13,549 bases of DNA from an uncultured Collinsella sp. GTDB lineage: Bacteria > Actinomycetota > Coriobacteriia > Coriobacteriales > Coriobacteriaceae. Positions 7,940 through 13,549 of this stretch are shown here, piece after piece. The stretch lies in contig CABSNX010000031.1 in assembly GCA_902479205.1 (NCBI GenBank), positions 1-13,549 on the forward strand. Direction: 5' to 3'. Positions within the stretch are counted from its first letter, which is position 1, and every line of letters begins with the position of its first letter. The notes beneath the pieces were generated by a model that was given only the letters and a program-made list of their open reading frames with translations, did no database searches and was not told where the DNA came from. The translations under genes and the position numbers were made by a program.

Positions 7940-8623
7940 CTACATCACCGCCCTGCCGGTAAGGGCCGCGATAAGCGACTGCTCGCCCAGCTGAACCAAG
8001 GCTCGCTCGACATCGGAATCGAGGAAGAGTGGTGACAGGCGCTCGGACTCCGGGCCCAGGCCCTCGCCGATAAGGCCAGCATGGCGGAGCGTCTGGCGGA
8101 GCGAGCCCTTAATGCGCTTGACCGTAGCCTCAGTCCAGCGGGCCGCGTCCGGATACTCCGTGGTAAAGCGTGTCATAAAGGCGTTGAGGTCAACCGCCGT
8201 AAAGGCATAATCGAAGTTTTGTAGACGCTCCCCTACCTCGACGAGCACGAGCTCGCGCACGATATCGTAGCGGCAGATCATGCTGTAGAAGACGGCCTGG
8301 TCCGCCTGCGTGGGAGTGCCGGATGCCATGAGCCTGGTTAGGGATGACGCAGCCTCGACGGCGGTTTTGGGGTCGATGCCGCGCGCGGCGCATACGGCGT
8401 CCGTGGGCATCATGGCGTCAAGGCGGCGAAGGCACACGGTTGCGCGGTTGACGACCATGCGCTCCGTGGGATATTGAAAGAGGTTCTCGCTCTTTACGCG
8501 TACAATGACCTGCTCGTCGCTTGCGCCCCGCATACGAAGGGCAGCGACGATGCGCATCTCATGCGGGAGGAATTGCTCGCGGGTGAGCACCCCCCCCCGA
8601 ACGCTTTTTGTGGTTATATCCAC
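7940..8623 (-). CDS. brxA: BREX protein BrxA (DUF1819)
   Basis: First gene of the BREX operon. BrxA is a small helical DNA-binding protein with winged-helix character and resembles NusB-type folds. The N-terminal region TTKSVRGGVLTREQFLPHEM followed by the SENLFQYPTERMVVNRA segment is typical of DUF1819 proteins in this group. I chose the GTG at 8621-8623 (227 residues, first residues VDITTKSV) because GGAG lies eight bases upstream (8632-8635) and because the TTKSVRGG stretch looks conserved; the frame is open further upstream to 8692. A run of nine G bases (8590-8598 on the minus strand) encodes part of RGGV at codons 10-13. Loss or gain of one G would frameshift the gene. Downstream internal starts exist (the ATG of MRIVAALRMRG), so a shortened product could still be made. 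Confidence 0.9.
   Translation of the reverse strand: MDITTKSVRGGVLTREQFLPHEMRIVAALRMRGASDEQVIVRVKSENLFQYPTERMVVNRATVCLRRLDAMMPTDAVCAARGIDPKTAVEAASSLTRLMASGTPTQADQAVFYSMICRYDIVRELVLVEVGERLQNFDYAFTAVDLNAFMTRFTTEYPDAARWTEATVKRIKGSLRQTLRHAGLIGEGLGPESERLSPLFLDSDVERALVQLGEQSLIAALTGRAVM
8590..8598 (-). repeat. G9 homopolymer tract in brxA
   Basis: Nine consecutive C on the plus strand, nine G in the coding sense, at codons 10-13 of brxA. With nine bases the frame is open. Long G tracts just after a start codon are classical sites of slipped-strand phase variation. It is also the kind of tract where sequencers miscount. Confidence 0.85.
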
Positions 8624-8702
8624 AGTACACGCTCCAAGGGTGTCAAAGGCTGTCACAAGTGCGCCGCAACCCGGCAGGCAGGCGCGGCGCACATGACAAT
8701 AA

Positions 8703-8744
8703 TCATACCTGTTGGTAAAAAAGTTACCACGCCCAGAGTGTCAA
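8703..8744 (-). promoter_or_regulatory. Candidate promoter region of the BREX operon
   Basis: On the minus strand a perfect TTGACA occurs at 8739-8744, and a TATGAT (five of six to the -10 consensus) at 8703-8708. They are 30 bases apart, too far to be partners, so one is probably used with a weak partner; at 17 bases after TTGACA lies only TTTTTA. A start near 8696 would give a leader of about 70 bases before the GTG. Two short inverted repeats lie here: GGTAA/TTACC (8713-8727) and TGTTG/CAACA (about 8746-8757), the latter just upstream of TTGACA and a possible operator. A second TTGACA lies at 8640-8645, closer to the gene. Confidence 0.35.
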
Positions 8745-8890
8745 ATGTTGAGCAACAAAATTTAATCCGGTTAACGGTCATTTTCGCAGCTTAGAAACTT
8801 TAACGAGGTCGCCCCAAATCACACTTGCCAGACAACCGCGCTTACGAATGCAGGCACGCACACGCCCAACGCCACCCTCCGCTACACTCA

Positions 8891-8918
8891 ACATAGAGTT
8901 ATACATATGATTCTATGT
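8891..8918. promoter_or_regulatory. Inverted repeat upstream of the antitoxin-like gene, candidate operator
   Basis: Arms ACATAGA (8891-8897) and TCTATGT (8912-8918) are perfectly complementary, separated by 14 bases that include the AT-rich TTATACATAT, a possible -10 region. The arm centres are 21 bases apart, two helical turns. The right arm touches the ribosome binding site TAAGGAG (8918-8924). This fits autoregulation by the antitoxin-like product, or an RNA hairpin that hides the ribosome binding site. Confidence 0.45.
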
Positions 8919-8930
8919 AAGGAGTTTCAT

Positions 8931-9104
8931 ATGCCTGTCGTAAAGCCTATTTCTGATCAGACGCGCGCGCTAACTACCATTCAGGAACGCGAAGATCACA
9001 TTCAACGTACCATCGCTCATGGTTACGATGACCTCACCAACGGCCGCGTGCGCCCTTGGAAACAGGCAAAGGCAGAGGCAGATCGGATGCGAGCCTCCAG
9101 ATAA
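8931..9104 (+). CDS. Small antitoxin-like protein, no toxin partner
   Basis: A 57-residue protein beginning MPVVKPISDQTRAL. The VKPISD start recalls Phd/YefM-type antitoxins, and the C-terminal half (HIQRTIAHGYDDLTNGRVRPW followed by a basic helix) recalls the toxin-binding tail of small antitoxins. I choose the ATG at 8931 because TAAGGAG lies six bases upstream; an earlier ATG at 8907 has no ribosome binding site and precedes this signal. Antitoxins of this kind bind the promoter of their own operon. No toxin gene follows: 131 bases later serC begins. It may be an orphan antitoxin, a remnant of a pair, or an unrelated small regulator. It is divergent from the BREX operon and shares a 300-base intergenic region with it. 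Confidence 0.7.
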   Translation: MPVVKPISDQTRALTTIQEREDHIQRTIAHGYDDLTNGRVRPWKQAKAEADRMRASR

Positions 9105-9188
9105 ACCCTCCCCCCATGTAACAACCCTGTAAATCATAGCGGCACACTCGGGTTTTACCGTGATGCGGTCGCGCCTGGCGCTCCACTG

Positions 9189-9197
9189 TGCTAAAGT
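9189..9197 (+). promoter_or_regulatory. Possible extended -10 of the serC promoter
   Basis: TGCTAAAGT matches the extended -10 pattern TGnTAnnnT. No good -35 is seen 16-18 bases upstream (TCGCGC region), which is acceptable for an extended -10 promoter. A start near 9204 would give a leader of about 30 bases. No terminator is visible for the preceding small gene, so read-through is also possible. Confidence 0.35.
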
Positions 9198-9235
9198 ATC
9201 CCGAACGTTCAAACGACTACGAGGGAGACTAGAAG

Positions 9236-10360
9236 ATGGCACGTGTGCACAACTTCTCAGCTGGCCCGGCCGCACTGCCCACAAGCGTGCTCGCCGAGAT
9301 CGCCGACGAGATGATGGACTACCGCGGTTGCGGCATGTCCGTGCTCGAGATGAGCCATCGATCTAGCATGTACCAGCAGATCATCGACGACGCCGAGGCA
9401 ACCCTGCGTCGCCTGCTGAGCATCCCGAACAACTACCACGTCCTATTTTTGCAGGGCGGCGCCACGCTACAGTTTGCGGGCATCCCGATGAACCTCATGC
9501 GCCGCGGCCGCGCCGGCTACGTCGTGACCGGCAACTTTGCCAACAAGGCATACAAAGAAGCCGCCAAGTACGGCGAGGCCGTGCTGCTCGCGAGCTCCGA
9601 GGACACCAACTTCGACCGCATCCCCGACATGGCCGACATCAACGCGCGCATTGCCGCTGAGGCCGCGAGCGACGGGCTCGACTACGTTTACATCTGCCAG
9701 AACAACACCATCTTTGGCACCATGTACCACGAGCTGCCCGCTTACGGCGATGTGCCGCTGGTCGCCGATGTCTCGAGCTGCTTTCTGTCGCAGCCGCTCG
9801 ACGTTGAGCGCTACGGGCTCATTTACGCCGGCGCGCAGAAAAACGCCGGCGCCGCGGGTGTGACCGTGGTCATCGTGCGCGACGACCTCATCGCAGATGG
9901 CCCCGCCTTTGCGCAGACGCCGCAGTACATGGACCTCAAGACCCAGGCCGCCAAGGGCTCCATGCTCAACACGCCCAACACCTTTGGCATCTACGTGTGC
10001 GGCAAGGTGTTCCATTGGGTCGAGGAGACCGGCGGGCTTGCCGCCATGGCCGAGCGCAACTGGGCCAAGGCCAACCTGCTCTACGACCTGCTCGAGCACA
10101 GCGAGCTGTTCCATGGCACCACGCAGGCCGACAGCCGCTCCATCGCCAATGTCACCTTCCGCACCGGCGACGCCGAACTCGACGCGGCCTTTGTCGCAGG
10201 CGCGGCCGAGCACCAGATTCAAAACGTCAAGGGCCATCGTCTGGTAGGCGGCATGCGCGCCAGCGTCTACAACGCCGTAACCATGGAAGACGTGCAGGCA
10301 CTGGCCTCGTACATGAAGGACTTCGAAACGCAGCGTAGTTTGAGCCCGCGATCTAACTAG
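9236..10360 (+). CDS. serC: Phosphoserine aminotransferase
   Basis: Transfers the amino group from glutamate to 3-phosphohydroxypyruvate to give phosphoserine, step two of serine synthesis; cytosolic and PLP-dependent. The 374-residue length fits the family (about 360). Diagnostic segments are NFSAGPAALP (6-15), SHRS (40-43), GGATLQF (74-80), the cofactor-contacting VADVSS (176-181) with D178, and the PLP lysine K202 in YAGAQKNAGAAG. CQNNTIFGT (154-162) corresponds to the NxTIxG substrate loop. The ATG is preceded by GAGGGAG. serA follows after 69 bases in the same direction. The tail after about residue 365 (QRSLSPRSN) is non-conserved. Confidence 0.97.
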   Translation: MARVHNFSAGPAALPTSVLAEIADEMMDYRGCGMSVLEMSHRSSMYQQIIDDAEATLRRLLSIPNNYHVLFLQGGATLQFAGIPMNLMRRGRAGYVVTGNFANKAYKEAAKYGEAVLLASSEDTNFDRIPDMADINARIAAEAASDGLDYVYICQNNTIFGTMYHELPAYGDVPLVADVSSCFLSQPLDVERYGLIYAGAQKNAGAAGVTVVIVRDDLIADGPAFAQTPQYMDLKTQAAKGSMLNTPNTFGIYVCGKVFHWVEETGGLAAMAERNWAKANLLYDLLEHSELFHGTTQADSRSIANVTFRTGDAELDAAFVAGAAEHQIQNVKGHRLVGGMRASVYNAVTMEDVQALASYMKDFETQRSLSPRSN

Positions 10361-10376
10361 CCCGCAACGCGCGGGC
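10360..10376 (+). other. Small GC hairpin between serC and serA
   Basis: Arms GCCCGC (10360-10365) and GCGGGC (10371-10376), with a five-base loop, begin at the last base of the serC stop. No T-run follows. It may slightly attenuate or stabilise the message between the two genes, but a stem of this size can be accidental in GC-rich DNA. Confidence 0.3.
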
Positions 10377-10429
10377 CGACCAGCCACTTCAAACCACCTG
10401 TTTAAACCAAACCTGCTAAGGAGTTTTTC

Positions 10430-11593
10430 ATGCGCAAGATTAAGACCATCGACGACATCACTAAAGACGGCAAAGTCGAGTTTGGCGAGGGCTACGAGTT
10501 TGTGGACACCGCCGAGGAGGCCGACGCCATCCTGATGCGCTCGACCGACCTGCACGGCTACAAGCTGCCCGAGGGCATCCGCGCCATCGCCCGCTGCGGC
10601 GCCGGCGTCAACAACATCCCCGTCGAGGAGTACGCCAAGAAGGGCGTCGTCGTCTTTAACTCCCCCGGCGCCAACAGCAACGCCGTCAAGGAGCTCGTCC
10701 TTGGCATGCTGGTGCTCTCGAGCCGCGGCGTCGTGCAGTCGATGAATTGGGTGCGCGACAACGCCGACGACCCCGAGATTCAGGTCGACGCCGAAAAGGC
10801 CAAGAAGGCCTTTGTGGGCCGCGAGCTCAAGGGCAAGCGCATCGGCGTTATCGGTCTGGGCAACGTAGGCTCCAAGGTCGCCAACGCCTGCGTCGATCTG
10901 GGCATGGATGTCTACGGCTACGATCCGTTCATTTCCGTCGAGCACGCGTGGGTGCTGAGCCGCGAGGTGCAGCGCGTGGGCACGCTCGAGGACCTCTGCC
11001 GCGGCTGCGACTACCTCACCGTGCACGTGCCCAGCAAGGCCGACACCATCGGCATGATCAGTACCGAGCAAATCAACCTGCTGGCACCCGACGCCGTGCT
11101 CATCAACTACGCGCGCGAGACCACCATTGACGAGGACGCCGTCGACGCCGCCCTGCGCGAGGGCAAGCTTAGCTGGTTTAGCTGCGACTTTGCCACGCCC
11201 AAGACCGTCAAGATGCCCAATACGTTTATCACCACGCACTCGGGCGCCGGCACCGGCGAGGCCGAGGCCAACTGCGCCGACATGGCGATCAGCGAGCTCA
11301 AGGATTACCTGGAAAACGGCAATATCGCGCACAGCGTCAACTACCCCGCCTGCAGCATGGGCAAGGCGCGCGCCGCGAGCCGCATCGCCTGCCTGCACGC
11401 CAACGTGCCCAACATGATCGGCCAGATCACGGCCATTCTCGCCAAGGACAACGCCAACGTGCAGCGTATGACCAACGAGTCCGCTGGCGAGAACGCCTAC
11501 ACCATGTTCGACACCGACGAGCACCTGAACAGCAGCACCATCGAGGCGCTCAAGCAGATTCCGTCGATGTATCGCGTGCGCGTGATCAAGTAG
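10430..11593 (+). CDS. serA: D-3-phosphoglycerate dehydrogenase, short ACT form
   Basis: Oxidises 3-phosphoglycerate to 3-phosphohydroxypyruvate with NAD+, the first step of serine synthesis. At 387 residues it has a short N-terminal substrate domain (RCGAGVNNIPV, about 55-65), a Rossmann NAD fold with GLGNVG at 142-147 and D165 in YGYDPF, catalytic R229 in NYARETTIDE, and H270 in TTHSGAGTGEA. A C-terminal ACT domain spans about 316-387 (PNMIGQITAILAKDNANVQ), the usual site of serine feedback. The catalytic Glu that normally sits in a DVFxxEP-like segment is not evident: the matching stretch reads CDFATPKTVKMPN. The ATG has AAGGAG upstream. It forms an operon with serC and ends before a strong terminator. 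Other 2-hydroxyacid dehydrogenases are possible, but the serC neighbour makes this call firm. Confidence 0.95.
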   Translation: MRKIKTIDDITKDGKVEFGEGYEFVDTAEEADAILMRSTDLHGYKLPEGIRAIARCGAGVNNIPVEEYAKKGVVVFNSPGANSNAVKELVLGMLVLSSRGVVQSMNWVRDNADDPEIQVDAEKAKKAFVGRELKGKRIGVIGLGNVGSKVANACVDLGMDVYGYDPFISVEHAWVLSREVQRVGTLEDLCRGCDYLTVHVPSKADTIGMISTEQINLLAPDAVLINYARETTIDEDAVDAALREGKLSWFSCDFATPKTVKMPNTFITTHSGAGTGEAEANCADMAISELKDYLENGNIAHSVNYPACSMGKARAASRIACLHANVPNMIGQITAILAKDNANVQRMTNESAGENAYTMFDTDEHLNSSTIEALKQIPSMYRVRVIK

Positions 11594-11632
11594 CGTCGGC
11601 GCCAAGCCTGCCAGACAGACCACGAAGTCCAT

Positions 11633-11670
11633 TCGGCCCCCGTTTTCACGAAACGGGGGCCGATTTCGTT
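11633..11670 (+). terminator. Rho-independent terminator of serC-serA
   Basis: Perfect 13-base arms TCGGCCCCCGTTT (11633-11645) and AAACGGGGGCCGA (11651-11663) with a five-base loop, followed by TTTCGTT. It starts 40 bases after the serA stop. The A/T base pairs next to the loop and the strong GC core are typical. No opposing gene end lies close by, the next minus-strand gene ending at 11943. Confidence 0.9.
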
Positions 11671-11679
11671 GCTCCGGCT

Positions 11680-11870
11680 GGTTTTGAAAATGCTACCCAT
11701 AATAAGTTTTTTCGGATAATCGACAGTGAGGCCCTAGTCGCTAAGCACAACTGCTTTTACAAACAGCTTTATCAGGGGTTTTAGTAGGTAAAAATCGATC
11801 TCTATATGCCAAACTAATGTTGACTGTCCATTTTCCGAAATAACTTGCTCTAGGTAGCACTTTTCAAGCC
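11680..11870. repeat. Long imperfect inverted repeat, MITE-like, in a gene-free stretch
   Basis: The arm 11680-11727 and the reverse complement of 11823-11870 match at 37 of 48 positions by hand count. The best block (11691-11727 against 11823-11859) has 30 of 37 matches, sharing TGCTACC, AAGTT, TTCGGA and GACAGT. About 95 bases lie between the arms. The whole region 11671-11942 is AT-rich and has no coding frame I would support. A second, smaller inverted repeat GGGTTTTAGT (11776-11785) / ACTAAAACCC (11902-11911) overlaps it. A transposon-derived miniature element or a structured RNA are both possible. No transposase and no clear target duplication are seen. Confidence 0.6.
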
Positions 11871-11942
11871 AATTCCAAGGAGCAATTGAAGGCTATTCGC
11901 AACTAAAACCCTAGCTTCCGCGACCGTTATCCACCCGCGCGG

Positions 11943-12992
11943 CTACATTCCCGCCCAATCGATAAAAATCTCCTCACGAAGCCGCCGTTCGAGCTCTTGC
12001 TGCCGCGGTGTCTTGTCTTTCAACGGCATATCGAGATAGGACATGATGAGTTCCATCACTACATGGAAGGCATCGGAGTCGACCAGCTGACCATAGGTCA
12101 TCAGAACGACGGGATATCCCATGGCTTGCAGGGCCGTCGTTCGATCGGAGTCCGAGATCTTGGATTCTATGGATCCGTGAATGGCTTTACCTTGGCATTC
12201 AACCAGGCACTCTCGGCTGCCGTCCTTATTTGCCAGCAGAATATCGGCGTAGCGCCTATCAAGCCCCGAAATCAGGCGGGCGCTGCGCGTCATGCGAATC
12301 TCGACGTTATTGGTAAGGCGCAGCCCTTCGCCGCCGCGCAGCCTCGAAAGGCCAAACAGCATCGAAGCTTGGACCTCAAGCGGCGATGCCACAATCCCCG
12401 TAATGCATTTCGCGGCACGCGTGAACGATTTAGCACCGCGGAGCCCCTGGATCTTATTTGCGAACTCCGTAAGTTCAGAAAGCTCGATCAAGGGAGGTCG
12501 TTTCCACAAGTCCGTTGGATTCCCCGAGGCATCCTTTACGTTTTCCCAGCCCAACCGTGCGTCACCCCATCGGCCCCCATATGCCTGCTCAAGCGCCAAC
12601 TTTACCTGAGGCGCAATCTTGCACACGGCAAAGGTACCGCACATCTCATACATGCACATGATCAGACGCTCGTTTGAGACCGAGGAAGCCAGGGTTAGCA
12701 GGGTAAAGAGCGGAGACGCGACATCAAGGCCAAACTCCGTCTGCCGCACGGAGCCAAACGGCCTCTCCCCGTTCCAAACATGCCTGACGATGCGACCGCC
12801 CTTACGTCCGCAGCCGCCCTGCGCCAACACATGTAACGGGGTGCCCAGGAAATGCTTGACGAGCGGATGCTCACAAAGACGTTCCCTGCGCGGATCGTCC
12901 ACAGAATCGGGCAGGTCCGGCATTATTGCCAAAACCTGTGGAGGTATCCGGTGATACCGAAAGGCAGATATGTCGCACAGCATGTCGTCCAT
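11943..12992 (-). CDS. Putative DUF559/Vsr-like nuclease-fold protein
   Basis: A 349-residue protein from the ATG at 12990-12992 (MDDMLCDISAFRYHRIPPQV). The C-terminal part reads RRYADILLANKDG, LVECQGKAIHG, then DSDRTTALQAMGYPVVLMTYGQL (residues 247-302). This spacing of D250, E265-x-Q-x-K269, a His and a DRxxxLxxxGY helix is that of DUF559/Vsr-type PD-(D/E)xK domains, also found in AbiEi-related proteins. The N-terminal half (PLHVLAQGG, VRHVW, DVASPLFTLLTLA, CMYEMCGTF) resembles large uncharacterised Coriobacteriia families with this domain; that is recollection. The frame stays open to a TTG at 13121, but this lies inside a palindrome and the extra 43 residues look unconserved. No strong ribosome binding site precedes the ATG. 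Function unknown; nuclease-like or DNA-linked defence or regulatory roles are guesses. Confidence 0.75.
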   Translation of the reverse strand: MDDMLCDISAFRYHRIPPQVLAIMPDLPDSVDDPRRERLCEHPLVKHFLGTPLHVLAQGGCGRKGGRIVRHVWNGERPFGSVRQTEFGLDVASPLFTLLTLASSVSNERLIMCMYEMCGTFAVCKIAPQVKLALEQAYGGRWGDARLGWENVKDASGNPTDLWKRPPLIELSELTEFANKIQGLRGAKSFTRAAKCITGIVASPLEVQASMLFGLSRLRGGEGLRLTNNVEIRMTRSARLISGLDRRYADILLANKDGSRECLVECQGKAIHGSIESKISDSDRTTALQAMGYPVVLMTYGQLVDSDAFHVVMELIMSYLDMPLKDKTPRQQELERRLREEIFIDWAGM

Positions 12993-13103
12993 GAAAGGTA
13001 CGTACCCACCGCGTCGTTTGTAAACCCGCCCGGACGGCAAACGCGATGGCTCGGCCTGCGAACGGTAAATGCTGCTACGCGCGCGTCGCGAATCTGCAGG
13101 TGA

Positions 13104-13138
13104 CTCACAATCGGTTTGCAAAGCAAACTGATTGTGAG
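13104..13138. promoter_or_regulatory. 35-base near-perfect palindrome between divergent genes
   Basis: Arms CTCACAATCGGTTTGC (13104-13119) and GCAAACTGATTGTGAG (13123-13138) around AAA match at 15 of 16 positions, and the odd pair is G-T, so an RNA stem would be 16 pairs. It lies in the divergent region between the nuclease-fold gene and the M20 gene. The GAGG ribosome binding site of the M20 gene (13136-13139) is mostly inside the right arm, with the ATG at 13146. A repressor operator, or a hairpin that blocks translation, are both plausible. Confidence 0.65.
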
Positions 13139-13145
13139 GTTACAT

Positions 13146-13501
13146 ATGGTTGATGAGGACTTTGCCTGGCGCCTTGTGCAGGAGCTTGTGAAGATTGACA
13201 GCTCGGACCCCGGGTGCGTATGAGGGCGAGATCGAGCGCTATATCAAGGCGTTGGCTGAGGAGCGGATGGCGCAGCTGAGCCATCCAGTACTCGGTGCCG
13301 TGCAGATTGAGGAGCTCGAAGTACTCCCCGGGCGCCGCAACCTTATGATTACCGTGCCGGGCGTGAGCGACGAGGCGAGGCTCGTCTACATCTGCCACAT
13401 GGATACCGTCACCCTGGGACGCCATCGAGCGCGACCCAGGCTCTCCCCTCCTAGCTGCGCTCAAGCGCGCCGCCGATGACGTGACAGACGCGGACGTACC
13501 C
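13146..13501 (+). pseudogene. M20-family peptidase/deacylase start, frameshifted and truncated by contig end
   Basis: The ATG at 13146 has GAGG six bases upstream. The reading frame begins MVDEDFAWRLVQELVKIDSSDPG and then meets TGA at 13221-13223. One frame over, it continues AYEGEIERYIKALAEER and reaches LVYICHMDTVTLG at about 13383-13418. The HMDTV motif is the first metal-binding motif of M20 amidohydrolases (ArgE/DapE/CPG2 type). One extra base within CCCCGGG (13208-13214) explains the first shift. After CTGGG at 13414-13418 the frame shifts again; the alternative frame reads DAIERDPGSP and stays open to the adapter. Substrate cannot be assigned. Two shifts within 200 bases next to an adapter point to low-quality contig-end sequence rather than a true pseudogene, but both remain possible. 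Confidence 0.65.
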
Positions 13502-13549
13502 CTGTCTCTTATACACATCTCCGAGCCCACGAGACCGATCAGTATCTCG
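13502..13549 (+). other. Illumina Nextera adapter contamination
   Basis: From 13502 the sequence is the Nextera transposase mosaic end CTGTCTCTTATACACATCT, then CCGAGCCCACGAGAC, an eight-base index CGATCAGT, and ATCTCG, the first bases of the i7-side flow-cell adapter. It is not genomic. On the minus strand it encodes the well-known artefact peptide MGSEMCIRDR. Confidence 0.98.

Noticed and set aside
9467..11632. Open frame of 721 residues on the minus strand opposite serC and serA
   Set aside because: It lies antisense to two clearly conserved enzymes, is rich in V, G, A, H and L as expected for the mirror of GC-rich codons, and has no motif or ribosome binding site.
13105..13530. Minus-strand protein of 141 residues starting MGSEMCIRDR
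   Set aside because: Its start is encoded by Nextera adapter and the rest is antisense to the M20 gene.
1..13549. CRISPR array, tRNA, rRNA, transposase or integrase genes
   Set aside because: No regularly spaced repeats, no cloverleaf or rRNA core sequence, and no recombinase protein were found on either strand.

Overview
The window is mostly GC-rich and reads as a contig end from a high-GC gut actinobacterium of the Coriobacteriia type (Collinsella-like). That assignment is inference from base composition, codon use and protein style. The last 48 bases are Illumina Nextera adapter, so the true genomic sequence stops at about 13501.

Minus strand, 8623 down to 1: a BREX type 1 phage-defence operon, in the order brxA (DUF1819), brxB (DUF1788), brxC (large P-loop ATPase), pglX (adenine methyltransferase). 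The usual downstream genes pglZ and brxL would lie beyond the left edge. pglX is interrupted. Its methyltransferase and target-recognition part (946-3438) ends at a TAG. Directly after it, in the same frame, comes a 217-residue protein with a HEPN RNase motif (292-945). After a short gap the conserved C-terminal region of PglX resumes (142 down to 1) with its own ribosome binding site. The 3' part of the methyltransferase gene and the HEPN gene are much more AT-rich than the rest of the operon, which suggests an imported recognition-domain-plus-cargo segment. brxA carries a G9 tract just after its start codon, a candidate slippage switch for the system.

Plus strand, 8931-11670: a small orphan antitoxin-like gene with an inverted repeat in its promoter region, then serC and serA (phosphoserine aminotransferase and phosphoglycerate dehydrogenase, the first two steps of serine synthesis in reverse gene order), closed by a strong 13-bp-stem terminator.

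11671-11942 is a gene-free AT-rich stretch dominated by a long imperfect inverted repeat (arms of about 48 bases) resembling a MITE or a processed hairpin. After it, on the minus strand (11943-12992), lies a protein with a C-terminal DUF559/Vsr-like nuclease-fold signature. Divergent from it is the start of an M20-family peptidase/deacylase gene (13146 onward), broken by two apparent frameshifts and cut by the adapter. A 35-base near-perfect palindrome sits between these two divergent genes and overlaps the ribosome binding site of the peptidase gene.

No tRNA, rRNA, CRISPR array or transposase gene was seen.
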